64,000 nucleotides of DNA from Saprolegnia diclina VS20 (GCF_000281045.1 NW_008246073.1:525648-589647), one strand, 5' to 3'; shown: positions 1 through 10,854, counted from the stretch's first letter. Numbers and translations: made by a program. Notes: generated by a model from the sequence alone, not told the origin.

Positions 1-503
1 GAATGTATCCTCATCGAGCTCGTGTCAAACACTGACATGCTCGTAACACTGGAACCAAAACGTCGTAAACGAGAAGGCGACCATCCATGATCCGTCACGT
101 TTTCTGGACCAGCGACCTCGTTCGGAACCTCGAGTTTGGTGTCATCTATATGCTCACCGAAAAATTGGCGCGCGCCCATGCGTGTTCACGCTCTCAGCCG
201 ATCCGCACCGCGATTTGTAGAGCGGAACTTTGCTCGCGCACGGCCGCTCACCAAGACCAACACAGCTTTCCACTGGGCGCTCGCGTATTTTGGGCTCGCG
301 CAGGCACCAGTTCCCGCCCGGCCCGAGGTGACCTCGACGTACTGGACGCGACCTTTTCGGTGGCGCGCTTCGAGCACGTCCCAGCGTACGTCTTTGGCAA
401 CTCCTCCCGGTCATCTACACGCTAAAGATGGACGCCGCCGCCGTCGGCATCGCGACCTCACAACTCGATTGGCCCCAACCGCATGGCGTCATCTCTGGGG
501 GGA

Positions 504-578
504 CCGCCTCGCCCACCTCTGGCATGGAGGACACCAACACGGTTGTTGCCCCCAAGTAGCTCGGTCTTGATTGAGGAA
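504..578. repeat. 75-bp direct repeat, copy 1
   Basis: This segment starts ccgcctcgcccacctctgg and ends cttgattgaggaa. It recurs at 730-804 with only two mismatches, 226 bp downstream in the same orientation. The interval between the copies shows no further similarity that I can see. It could be a local duplication or the remnant of a dispersed repeat. Confidence 0.85.
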
Positions 579-729
579 GTTCCGTTTCCAAGAAGTGGAA
601 GAGGTTTTCCGCGCAAGGCCGAGCGTTCTAGAAGACCAAGATATGGAAGCACGTACACGTAACAAGACCCAGGCGCAGAGCAAGCGGCTCGAGCCATCCA
701 CGAATTTGTAGTATCAGTCAAAAGCTAAC

Positions 730-804
730 CCGCCTCGCCCACCTCTGGCATGGCGGACACCAACACGGTTGTTGCCCCCAAGTAGCTCAGTCTTGATTGA
801 GGAA
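730..804. repeat. 75-bp direct repeat, copy 2
   Basis: Second copy of the repeat at 504-578, same orientation, two mismatches. It ends about 45 bp before the ATCT microsatellite. Confidence 0.85.
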
Positions 805-846
805 TGTTGATTTATGGTAATAAACGTCATGCTTATCTCGAACTAC

Positions 847-849
847 ATG

Positions 850-927
<78 letters not shown>

Positions 928-960
928 CCTTTCTATCTACCTTTCTATCTACCTTTCTAT
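847..960. repeat. (ATCT)n microsatellite grading into a 12-mer repeat
   Basis: About 19 uninterrupted ATCT units run from about 851 to 926, followed by three copies of a derived 12-base unit (CTATCTACCTTT). The derived unit looks like an ATCT array in which one mutated block was itself tandemly copied. Both strands stay open here only because a 4-bp repeat gives a periodic peptide (YLSI...), so the frames are not genes. Confidence 0.97.
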
Positions 961-1906
961 GCACCACACACGGTACCACTTGCAAAATCATGCCCAAATG
1001 CTCCGAAATCAAGCATCTGGGTACGGGTACATGGATAGCTTCCGCGCTGCCTTGCGAGTTCGAGGCCGGAGCCGTGACGATATTATACAGAACACCAACG
1101 TATTGCAAATCAAAGTACGGCCCTTTCAAGTTGGGCTGCGGTAACTACAGCCCCTTCGGGCGGCCGGCGTCTGGGCACCAAGCCTCAGCGGGACTTCAGA
1201 CGAGTTGATGTCAAGGTTTCCAAACTCAGATAATCTCGATGGTGAACCGACTCCGAGAAAGCAACAAGGTAATTCGACGTCAAGAAGATATGGGCCACCG
1301 CGGAGCTGCAAGTAAGGAAACAATTCTTAAAATCGTTTGCCAACCACTTCTCTGGTACCAGCTGGAGTAGGTCACGCCAAAAAAGGAGACGGCCGAAAGT
1401 CTCGTGGCCTGCTTGCTCGAGCCTTCAGTCTCTTTGCTACGACAGCAAACTGGTCTCGGCTGCTCGCCTGCACGCGGCACGTTCACAGCGTGGTGGCATC
1501 GTCACTTGCTCTTGCAGATGCAGGCATCGATCATTATGGTTACAAGTTATGGAACGCTGTGCAGGTACGCTCGTTTGGCACGGATGATGACCAGGATCAG
1601 GTTACAACTTGATGTCGACAAACTAACGAAGGCGCTTCAAAGCCGCAGCGACAGGAAGTGCACCGTCACTGGCAAGAAGTGACCGCAAAGGAATTCAGCA
1701 GTGGCATTCGACGATTGATGCCACCCTGTAAGCTGTACAGTGTGCAGAGGGATAGGTTGGCTGCCAATAATCGTCGACACCTTTGTCACACGACCCCAAC
1801 AACGCCCTTCAAAATTGGATTTGGATGAGAGAAAAAGCTTCGTCGGGTGTAGAAATTCATTCGGGCTTGTCGCTTAGTGCAGGCCAATCGTTCAGGTCGT
1901 GGCAGC

Positions 1907-4004
1907 TTACCACTTGTTGCGCAACTCGTTCGTGAAGAGCGAAACGAGCTCGACCCACGCCTGCGTGAAAGGATACTTGGCAAGAATGTCCTTGCCGATA
2001 ACCTTGACGCGCTCAAACACAACTGCGTCTTCCTTGGAAGGCTTGGCACCGTTCAAAAAGTTGGTTTGCGCGCCCTGGAGCTTGGCCTCGACAGATTCGA
2101 TGGTAAAGTTGGCCGCCGTGATCGCGCCCGATGCCGGCTTGGCGACTTGCTCATCCGGCTTCATGGCCGGGAACAACAGCACTTCCTTGATGTTGAACTT
2201 GTTGGTCAAGAACATCGCAATGCGGTCGACGCCGCAGCCCCAGCCACCCGTCGGCGGAAGGCCGTACTCCATAGCCGTGCAGAACGACTCATCGTGGGGT
2301 TGAGCTTCGTCATCGCCAGCCGCGGCTTGGCCCATTTGCTCCACAAACCGTTCGCGCTGAACCCTACGGTGATGGAAGACATATGTGAGCAAAACGGCAA
2401 TGCACATCAGGTGGAAACGCACACTGGGTTGTTGAGCTCCGTGTACGCGTTACAGATCTCCGAGCCGGCAAAGAACATTTCGAAGCGCTCCGTGAGGCCG
2501 GGCATCGACCGGTGGTACTTGGCGAGCGGGCTCATGACCGTCGGGTGGTCCATGATGAAGAACGGCTTCTTCCAGTTTTCCTAAAGCCCAATGACGCAGA
2601 TAAGACACCGATTGATAGGAAGATGAGCAACGTACGCGGTTGTCTTCGATGAAGTGCGCCACGAGCTTGTCGAGAAGACGCGCAAGCGAACGCGGCGGAG
2701 CGCACTCGAGGTCGTATTTCTTGACGAGCGTCTCGAGGACGGCGACGCACTTCTCGGGCTCGTTGATCGGGATCTTGGTACCGGTGGCCTCCTCAATGGC
2801 GCTGACCATCGAGATGCGCTTGTACGGGGGCGAGAAATCGATCGTGATCTCTTCACCATCCTTCTCGATCGTGATCGTTTGCCCGCCAGTGATCTCCTGA
2901 ACCATGCCGGAGAACATCTTCTCCGTCATGTCCATGATATCGTTGTAGTCTGCGTACGCCTGGTAAAACTCGCAGCTCGTGAATTCCGGGTTGTGCGTCA
3001 AGTCGATGCCTTCGTTGCGGAACTGGCGGCCGATCTCGTACACGCGGTCGAGGCCACCGATGATGAGCTGCTTCAAGTAGAGCTCCGGAGCGACGCGCAT
3101 GAAGAGGTTCATGTGCAAGTCGTTGTGGTACGTCACAAACGGCTTGGCCGTCGCACCGCCGACGATCATGTTCATCATTGGCGTCTCGACCTCGAGGAAC
3201 TGGCGCGCATCAAGGAAGCGGCGAATGTAGTTGATGACCTTGGAGCGCGTAGTGAAGACCTTGCGCGTTTCGTCGTTCAAGATCAAATCCAAGTAGCTAC
3301 GAAATAATCAATATATGAGACCGAGCAAGAACGAAGTACCGCTGGCGGAAGCGAGTGTCCTGGTTCGAGAGACCGTAGTGGGCCTTCGGGAGCATGTGCA
3401 TGCACGGCGAGAGGAGCACAATCGACTGCGGGAAGATAGAGAGCTCGCCCTTCTTGGACTTGCCCGGGAAACCCGTGATGCCAACAAGATCGCCGCGGCG
3501 AAGCGACGCGTGGATACGAGCGTATGCTTCCGCGTTCACGTACGTGTCAATGCTCGACATGACCTGGATGCTGGCCCCGTCAGCATTGAGACCGTAAAAG
3601 TGAAGCTTGGCACCACTCGCACGCTTGCTCATCAAGCGACCGGCGACCGACACGAGCTCAGTGGCAATGTGTGCCCCGGCCTCACAGCCGTGGTACTTGG
3701 CGACGAAGTCCGGGACGGAAGACGTGACTTGGAACTTGTGCGGATAAGGGTTGATGCCATCGGCTTCAAGCTCGGCGAGGAGTTTCGTGCGGTTGTCGAA
3801 GTACGCGGTTGGGTCCAGCTCGTCGTCCGCTTCGGTGGTCGTCTTCTTGGCAGCCGTTGGCGCCTTGGCGGCCTTGGCAGCTTCCTTCTCGGCCTTGGCT
3901 GCGGCAGCCTTGGCGGCCTTTTCGCGGCGCTTGAGTTCGTTCTTGCTGAGCTTTTCCTCGCCAGCAGGAGGCGGGATGGCAGTGGCAGCGGCTTCAGAGC
4001 TCAT
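1907..4004 (-). CDS. KARS1: Lysyl-tRNA synthetase with C-terminal GST-C-like extension
   Basis: Class II lysyl-tRNA synthetase, which charges tRNA-Lys in the cytosol. I join four exons (4004-3340, 3296-2636, 2580-2423, 2363-1907) through introns of 43, 55 and 59 nt into 646 residues. The N-terminus (about 1-70) is Lys/Ala-rich, as in cytosolic eukaryotic enzymes. An OB-fold anticodon domain follows, then the catalytic core with motif 2 ([14 protein letters not shown]) and motif 3 (GVDRIAMFL). After the usual end near LLFPAMKP there are about 80 extra residues, including [18 protein letters not shown], that resemble the GST-C-like N-domain of eEF1B-beta. The start MSSEAAA was chosen because it opens the charged extension; an upstream in-frame ATG at 4112 is possible. 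Identity is near certain; the extension's nature is inference. Confidence 0.96.
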
Positions 4005-4367
4005 CGTGTCGACTGGACGGGATTTCCTGAAATAAGCAGTCACGCGAAACCTCAGCTCTCGCACCTGATTGGCCAAAATGCCTTTGAAATCCAAAAATGC
4101 GTGGCTCGGCACTTTTTGTCATTGCCAGTCGATTGCGCACACCACTCAGGTGCTTAAAACTTAAAAATGCACCTGATAACCTTAACATGGCCAGAAACAC
4201 CACATAATGACATAATTTATATCGTTACAAGGCAGCAAACGCAATACAAGTTTTGGTGTTTTTAGACTCTCTCATATATAGGCAATCTGGTGCTCTTTTG
4301 AAAGCTTCAACTTGAGAATAAGTGCTGGTGCAAATTGTATCCACAAGAATGCGCCAGTGCGGGAGGG

Positions 4368-4655
4368 ATGGGCCACCGCGATCGTCTTGCGGACCCGCTG
4401 CCGGACGAGCTTCAGAAATTCTTGGAGGACGCACACGCCAGCCCGACGCAAACGAGCGAGCTCACCTCTGCATTGTGGTACTCGGATTGACCCATGTAAC
4501 TGTAATCCTTGTGCAAAGTCAGGGGCGATCTTGGCATCTCTTATGACACATTACGCTTCGCACGGCAATTAACTAAGCTAGGCCTGATTTGCATTGAGGA
4601 CCAAACTATGTTTGTGTCGGTGTACGAAGGTGCGGTGCCGACAGCATTCAAATGA
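4368..4655 (+). CDS. Small unidentified protein, two exons
   Basis: Exon 1 (4368-4477) begins ATGGGCCACCGC and reads MGHRDRLADPLPDELQ. A 45-nt GT-AG intron (4478-4522) joins it in frame to exon 2 (4523-4655), which reads GDLGISYDTLRFARQLTKLG and ends at TGA. The product is 80 residues, acidic in the first half, with an amphipathic second half and no signal peptide or membrane span. Neither exon is long enough alone to stand out, but the intron has the local length, the phase is exact and the joined peptide looks like a folded protein. It lies between the convergent SEC14 gene and the divergent LysRS gene. I do not recognise the family. Further 5' exons cannot be excluded. Confidence 0.55.
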
Positions 4656-4750
4656 CAGCCATCTCGTCTCGAAAATGAAAACGAAAGAATGCATGTTAAT
4701 TGCTCATAAAGTGAGTGGTGTCGTTGCGCCAAGTCCTGGGAGGTCTGTGT

Positions 4751-7414
4751 TTAGAGGGAGTGGTGGCCGCTAATGTCGATAGCGTCGGCGTCATCAGCGC
4801 CCCTCGCGACGCTGGCTTTGTAGCAAATGATCTTGGCACGAGTCCACGAGAAGGTGTTATCCCAGCAGAGCACAGCTACGCCTGCGCCGGGAGCCGTCCA
4901 CGATCCTGCTTCGACTTGGCCGTGGACGAAACGAGTCTTGTCCCAGCCATCGACCGTGTGTTCTTCGGCGCCACCGTCACCTTGCGTCCGAAACTTGATC
5001 GTGAAGTCCACATCGTATGCAAACACTGAAAACTCCCAGCACACTGTATCGTTGGCGTTGACTCGAAAAGGGACTTGAAGCACATCACGGGAGCGAATCT
5101 CGGCCTCGGTCGCCCCATTTTCGCGGAGCGCACCATAAGAGTCTTTCCCGAGGAGACCCGAGGAAGGCACGACAACACTCGTGTTCGTGCCGCCTATAAG
5201 GGGTAAGTATCTCTCCGTCCCACAAATTGGCTGCACACCCATGAGCTCGGGCAGCTTCTCCGGAGGGCATATGTTGTATAGCTGTTCTTTTTCGCCGCGC
5301 TTAAGGAACTCGATTTTTTCCCGCTGGGTGTCGTTGAGCCAAAGCTTGATACCCTTCCAGACAGTTTGGAACACCCACTACGGAGAGTATTGTGCATACT
5401 GTAGAACGAAACAAGGAAGATGTCAGTCTCACCGGTGTGTTGAGAAAAAGAGTCCTCTGCACCATCTCGGGGTAGCATGCAGACGCAAGAGATACGATGT
5501 TCTGTGCGCGGCTCAGTGCTGGACGTGAAATGCGCGTGAGCGAGAATCCATCGAGGTCCCGAATCACGTTGCAGCGGACCATCGTCCGGTGCTCGACGCT
5601 GAGCTTGTCCAGTGTCAGAGCTCGGTGTTCCATTTCATGGAGCGAGTAGGCAAGCCACTCATCGTCCGAAACGTTCACCATGAGCCCATAGATGTCATAA
5701 GCTCCAATTTTCTCGAAGCAGTACACGTTGTGACTGGAGTCCACGACGTCGTAAGCCGTCACTGCCGGCATGTAGCGCCTACATACATAACCACACTTGA
5801 CCCTTATGAAGAAGTGCAATAAACCAACTTGATCTTTTCATAATATGGGAAGTCGACGACGGTCATGTTGCCGAGTACGATGTTGTCTCGAATTTGGTCC
5901 ATGTTGTGCTTTTGTCTCAATGCAAGCATGGCAGAGTAGCGCTCGGCAGCCTAAAAATGCCAGACATATCACCAAACAGTTGTAGTACTAACAAACCTAC
6001 CAAGGTCACATTGCCTTTGTGTCCGCGAAGGAAGCGCAACAGACCCACGTTTCGCATTGCGTCGGCCTCGGGTCCACACGGGAGCAGATCATCTCTCAGG
6101 CGTATTTGAAGTTCTACAAAAGTGTGACTCGTGGCGTTGCTTGCTAAAATGCTTCATATACCGTAGAGGGACTTCATCTCTTGCTCTGGATTCGCAGAGG
6201 CGACAGGGAGCTCCGGCAGGACCGTCGGAATCGGCTTTGGGGGCGACGTTGTTGGAGACACGGGGGCTGCATTTGTGTCAAGGGCCATCGGCTCCGTGAA
6301 CTCGGTGACTTCGCGCGAGGCTTCAGTGGAGTACAAAAACGACGAGCTTGCTGCCTTGGGTGTATCGTTCATGCGACGCACGCGCTCGAGCTCCATCAAG
6401 CTGATAGCGTTGGACTGCTCTGTCACACGCGTCACGTGATCTCGCAGCTTTTGGTCTCCATGTTCCTTTTGCAATGCTTACAACGACGAATGACGGCTGC
6501 GGAATACCTTGACTCGACGTGTTCGCTCAGCTTCAGCGAGTTGAACAGCATCCTCAATGGACTTGCGTCGGTCCAAATGGGATTGCAACTTTCATAATCT
6601 AGAGTAAGCCCATGTGGGACAAGGTCGTATTTTACCTCTGCCACGTTGTTACGACTCATGCGCCTGATGCGCTCCGTCTCCGAAGCAACCAAGACCTCTT
6701 TCTTGGACTGCTCCCGATGCATTTCATTGTGCACCTGTCGTATTAAAATGGATCAAACATTCGAAATGTAGAGCAGCTCACCTGCGCCATTTGCTCTTGG
6801 CTGATGCGACGTGTGCGCTCCGCTTCCATCAGCTCCACGGCTTCTTTTTTGGCGTTTTCGCGGCACATTTCGCTGTGCACCTGGTTGTAGATAAGTTTTG
6901 CATTCTTGTTTTCAGACGCCGTACCCGAGTAAGGTTATCTTCGCTCATGCGGCGGCAACGCTCCTCTTCCATCAAGAGGATGACTTCGTTCTTGGAAGTC
7001 TCTCGGATCATTTCGCTGTGAACCTACTAAATATTCTATACCGCAGCGTTCCCCAATGGCTTTTACCTCGGCCAGGTTCTGATGGCTCACACGCCGGATG
7101 CGTTCCGTCTCCATCGCAGCAACAGCGTACTCGATATTGATTTCGCGCAGAATCTTGGACTCTTGCTACATAAAATGTGTTCACTTTCGCGTCGAAACAC
7201 AACAACACCTACGTCGCTCGCCGCATGTTCTTGGACGCGTCGAGAACGCTCATCCTCGGCCGCTGTCTTCACCCTATCGCACCAGAACCAGCGTTAGCGA
7301 CCTCTGCCATGTAGCGGGATTGTACATCTTCACGTTGCGGCGGATATCGTCGGCCTCCTCGGGCACAGGATATGGGGTCGCGTCCGACGTGAGGTTCGCC
7401 GGGCGAGTCTCCAT
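4751..7414 (-). CDS. SEC14 (CRAL-TRIO)-GOLD protein with exon-encoded 33-residue repeats
   Basis: Probable phospholipid-transfer protein acting at membranes. Twelve exons assemble to 712 residues: 7414-7326, 7273-7213, 7165-7067, 7023-6925, 6880-6782, 6734-6636, 6588-6508, 6465-6162, 6113-6001, 5950-5829, 5778-5433, 5377-4751. Residues about 50-210 are a repeat array: four consecutive exons of exactly 99 nt each encode one 33-residue unit (VHxEMxRExxKxExxxxxExERxRRMS), flanked by partial units. A Pro-rich linker follows, then a CRAL-TRIO N-terminal helix (LLRFLRGHKGNV), the lipid-binding domain with NTPWVF, and a C-terminal GOLD-like beta domain ending in the last exon. SEC14-GOLD architecture is well known; the repeat array is not familiar to me. 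The first exon junction is the least certain. Confidence 0.85.
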
Positions 7415-7523
7415 CGTGGGGCAAATCTCGAAATGTCTGAGAGGGTTGTTGACCGTTTCACGTTTCTCCGGTTAGCCTAATTGCAGGCTTCAAGTAGGAT
7501 CCTGCCTAATCGGACGGAGCTCA

Positions 7524-7530
7524 TCCGGAT
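7524..7530. promoter_or_regulatory. TCCGGAT promoter word upstream of the 7596 gene
   Basis: ATCCGGATAAG lies about 70 bp upstream of the ATG at 7596. The same word sits in several other promoters of this window (see the findings). The role is inferred only from recurrence. Confidence 0.35.
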
Positions 7531-7595
7531 AAGATCCAATTGGGATTCCAAGCCAACCAAATTGAGCTCATTTGCCGTCCCGCGCTCGTGACACC

Positions 7596-8302
7596 ATGGC
7601 GACGACTCCGATTGCAGGCATTGCGCAGCTCCAGCACCGACTCGCAGAGCTGGCTCCCAAGCTTGCACCGCAGCCGATGCCCAAGTTCCAGCCAACGCAT
7701 TCGAAGGCGACGGTCGGCAAGACTGCTCATGTCGCTCGCGGTCTGGACCTTCTCATGCTGATGTGTGCGACCCAAGCGCAGAAGGAAGAGGTGCTGGAGC
7801 TTGTTCAAAAGTTCAACAAGTCTCCCGAGTCGGACGAAATCGCAATCCTCGGCGCATTTGACGCAGCCACCAATGCCTTCAACCTCACGAAGGCCACCTA
7901 TTTAAGCGAAACGCCCATGCTCGTGCACAACTTTGTCGAGCTCGTTGAGCTGCAAGTCGAAGACCCCGAGGCGGCTGCAGAGGCCATTGACGCACTGCTT
8001 GCAACCAACGGCCATGACGTGTCGGAACGTTCCATTGCCGAAGAGTGCTTGTCCGTCGCATATGCTCTGCACACGCTTCTCCGGTATTTATCGACGTCAT
8101 GTGCATTGCTTCCTATTGAACGTATGGGTTGTGTAGCGCGTTCCCGAGCATTCCATTTACCATCCAAGGCTCGCCCGTAGAGATCAACGAAACTACTGAA
8201 GTCCTCCCGCTCTTCCTACCCCTTTTTGCTGCCCCCGAGAAGACTAAGGCGGTGCATACGAAGAGCAAGACCGCGACCAAGAAACGCAAGCAGCGCGTAT
8301 AA
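7596..8302 (+). CDS. Unidentified protein with lysine-rich C-terminus
   Basis: Two exons (7596-8083 and 8137-8302) joined through a 53-nt intron give 217 residues. The start MATTPIAGIAQLQ has an alternative in-frame ATG at 7572. The body is mostly helical in appearance, without membrane spans; it includes a stretch (ATQAQKEEVLELVQKF) and an acidic segment around EDPEAAAEAIDALL. The C-terminus TATKKRKQRV resembles a nuclear localisation signal. It is divergent from the SEC14 gene, with 181 bp between the two start codons. I do not recognise the family. Confidence 0.8.
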
Positions 8303-8427
8303 TTGTTCCAATATCTAAAGCCTCAGCATTTACTCGTTGATCAAGTGTATGGTGCTTGGCGGGCAGTTTCAACGCTCTACAGTCAAAGCCGTCCCTTCAA
8401 ACGAGGATCGAGCGACATGATCGAGCG

Positions 8428-9131
8428 ATGGAAGTCCGTGCAGCCGACACGGTGGGATCAATTCGCCCCGAAGCCGAAAAGCTCTCTCTCCGTCCAGCGA
8501 ACAAGAATCTGTAGGCGCGTATCTTGAGATAATAGTATGTACGCACTGGATGACATAGCGTCGAGCGGGCGGCCGAAGATGAGCGACAGCGCCGCCTCCA
8601 TGTGCATAAGGATGAAGACGACTAAGTCGCTGTCGTTCGTGAAATCAACATCAAATACGCGGTGTTTGTCATGGAGGCCGAACGTCAACGACGCATTTGC
8701 CATGACACCTTGACAAAGGTAATGAATGAATACTAGTACTCATGATGTAGGGAAACCTGACAAAACGGATCGCTCTGACGTAGGTGCACGAACAACTGCT
8801 GCGCGCAAATTCAATCAAGGAGGTGATGGAACTCGTTGAAACAGAGCGATCGCACCGCGTCAGTGCTGATCGGCTCACTCAGGCACGTTCCGTGTCATAC
8901 GCAGCACTAATCCTTATGATGCGCGAATACAGGTTCACCGCGAGCTTGGAGTAACGTCATCCAAGAAGGGCGTTGTCAATCAAATGGAGGCTCGGTGCAT
9001 TCGCCGCATGAGCTAAGAGAGCATCACAAGTGTTCACAGCGAGCTGTTGCGCGCGAAGGCGCAAAAAGACCTTGTTCTTGATAGTGAAACCGAGCGCCGA
9101 ATGCGTCAAGACGCCCAGGGTGTTCAGTGAG
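8428..9131 (+). pseudogene. Decayed inverted copy of the SEC14 gene's repeat region
   Basis: Plus-strand counterpart of the N-terminal part of the 4751-7414 gene. An initial stretch MEVRAADTV resembles METRPANLT. Then AAEDERQRR matches AAEDERSRR, running into REINIKYAVFVMEAERQRRI, which parallels REINIEYAVAAMETERIRRV. Further 33-codon units lie at 8784-8882 (VHEQLLRANSIKEVMELVE), 8933-9031 and 9032-9118. Unit boundaries, exon size (99 nt) and some introns are kept. Decay is shown by in-frame stops at 8623 and 9014, a GC instead of GT donor after 8882, and loss of two introns. No SEC14 or GOLD sequence follows. It is a truncated duplicate in the opposite orientation. Confidence 0.7.
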
Positions 9132-9651
9132 CCGCAGCTACTTGTAGCTGAATTGCATGCATGCTTCCGAGAAACATGTCATTTACCAACCTGTTCGATT
9201 GACTGTGAAGTGTGGCGCCGAGAATTGATTCCCAGGAAGGTGCATATATACGCTTCAAACGTCACGCCGCAACAATAGAAACCCGATGGACCTCGATGGT
9301 ATTTATTACTAGTACTGGGTACTAGTCATAAATACCATCGAAGATGTTGTCACTTATAAGAGCTTTTGTCCGGCCGTCGTCGTGCGTGACACAGAGTACA
9401 ACTTCATTTCTAATCATCCATAAAGAGTTCTCAGCCCTGCCTTGCTTGTTTTGCGCCCCTTTGAAAGGCAGGTTCAGAGACACGAGGCGATGAGACCGGC
9501 AAGGGAAATGAAGCGGTGTTGAACTTGGCCATCTCGATTAAGTGCGCGAATGCACCAGCAGCGTCATTCAAACATCAACATCACCTGGGGTTTCAAATAA
9601 GTACGGGCGAATGCACAGTTAACGTTACTGGCAGATACATCTTCGTTGAGC
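9132..9651. other. Intergenic stretch with a strong hairpin
   Basis: No gene is visible. It contains the 47-nt inverted repeat at 9294-9340, listed separately, and otherwise unremarkable AT-richer sequence leading to the ABHD17-like gene. Confidence 0.5.
9294..9340. repeat. Near-perfect inverted repeat (hairpin)
   Basis: The left arm CGATGGTATTTAT-T-ACTAGTAC is mirrored by GTACTAGT-C-ATAAATACCATCG around a 3-nt centre (tgg). Of 22 positions per arm only one fails to pair. There is no T-run after it, and it lies between the decayed repeat gene and the ABHD17-like gene. Confidence 0.85.
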
Positions 9652-10770
9652 ATGGGCGCGCTGATTAGCCAGCTCGTGTTCCAGCCGCCGCCAGCGACAT
9701 ACACGAGCTGTCGCCGCTACACCATGCTAGCGACAGCACTGCACAACCGCATTGCGTCCTTCTACATCAAGAATGAGTGCGTATTTAGGCTGTAGGGCGA
9801 CCTATGGAGGCTCACGATACTTCCAAAGGCGCGCGAAGTACACGCTGCTCTTTGCCCACGGCAACGCTGAGGACCTTGGCATGATCTACGAGTGGTTTCG
9901 CGAAGTGAGCCGCCGTCTGCAGGTCGGAACTGAATCGATCGCAAAGATCGTACTACGTATTGTAGGTCAACGTGATGGCATTCGACTACACCGGGTATGG
10001 CATCAGCGTTGGCGAGCCGTCAGAGGATGCATGCATTGCTGACATTGAAGCCGCGTTTGCGTACCTCGTTGATGTCAAGAAGACGCCTCCCCACCTTATA
10101 TTATTGTGCGCACTGCATAGTGGGCAATTGAGCAGGGCGTAACGCGATCTAGATACGGCCGGTCGCTCGGCACGGGACCGACGACATATCTTGCGGCAAA
10201 GCAATCCAAGCTGAAGCAACCTGTCGCAGGTGTCATTTTGCAGGTAAGACCGTGCTTCTGTAAGATCGGCTCATCGTTGTGTGCGTCCTAGAGCCCTCTT
10301 CTCTCCATCTACCGCGTGGCGTTCCAGTTCCGGTTCTCGCTCCCAGGCGACATGTTCTGCAATATTAATCGCGCACCCGAGATTGCGTCACCAATTACCA
10401 TTATCCATGGCACGCGGGACGAAGTCATTCCGTTCTGGCACGGCGAGGTAGACGGCAAGGCTTATGCACGACTCGGAGACATCGTTATGCATAGGAACTC
10501 TTTTTAGCATGCAACCCCGCGTGGCGATCGAAGCCGCTTTGGGTCCACGATGCGGGGCACAACAATATCGAAGTGTTTTTAAGGTACAGCCTCACCTGCT
10601 CATGGTGACTCAAGGACACACGTAGTGCTTTTGGCGACGGTTTCTTCCAGCACCTGCGGAACTTTGTGCACTTGTGCAACGAAGTCGCGACGATTCGTGC
10701 ATCAGAGGCGACAAGTAGTGCACAGGAAATGGCTGCTTCGCATGTCCAAACTATGCTCACTAGTATCTAA
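9652..10770 (+). CDS. ABHD17: ABHD17-like alpha/beta hydrolase (depalmitoylase family)
   Basis: Seven exons (9652-9776, 9829-9922, 9966-10105, 10153-10243, 10292-10447, 10495-10583, 10626-10770) assemble to 279 residues. The fold marks are clear: LLFAHGNAEDLG for the oxyanion strand, FDYTGYGIS, the nucleophile elbow YGRSLGTGP with catalytic Ser, GTRDEVIPF with the acid residue and DAGHNNIE with the catalytic His. This order and spacing match the ABHD17/FAM108 family, which removes palmitate from membrane-bound proteins. The N-terminus MGALISQLVFQPPP has no Cys cluster like the animal proteins, but begins MG, which could allow N-myristoylation (inference). All intron phases agree. Confidence 0.93.
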
Positions 10771-10854
10771 GCCGTCGAGTTTCAGAGCTAGCTAGGTAAT
10801 CTGACTCGAATTTATGGTACATGTATTCGAGCATGCCCTTGCACGAGAACTAGC

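Larger units (their letters stand above)
1..1770. other. Gene-poor left end
   Basis: I see no convincing gene here. Reading frames are short, overlap on both strands and show no recognisable domain. The stretch holds the 75-bp direct repeat pair (504-578 and 730-804) and the ATCT microsatellite (847-960), both listed separately. On the minus strand the repeat reads as a peptide-like fragment (IKTELLGGNN...), which could be a scrap of an old coding sequence, but nothing supports a functional gene. Confidence 0.6.

Noticed and set aside
804-1038. Open frames with YLSIYLSI repeats
   Set aside because: They result from the ATCT microsatellite, which reads as a repeated tetrapeptide in every frame.
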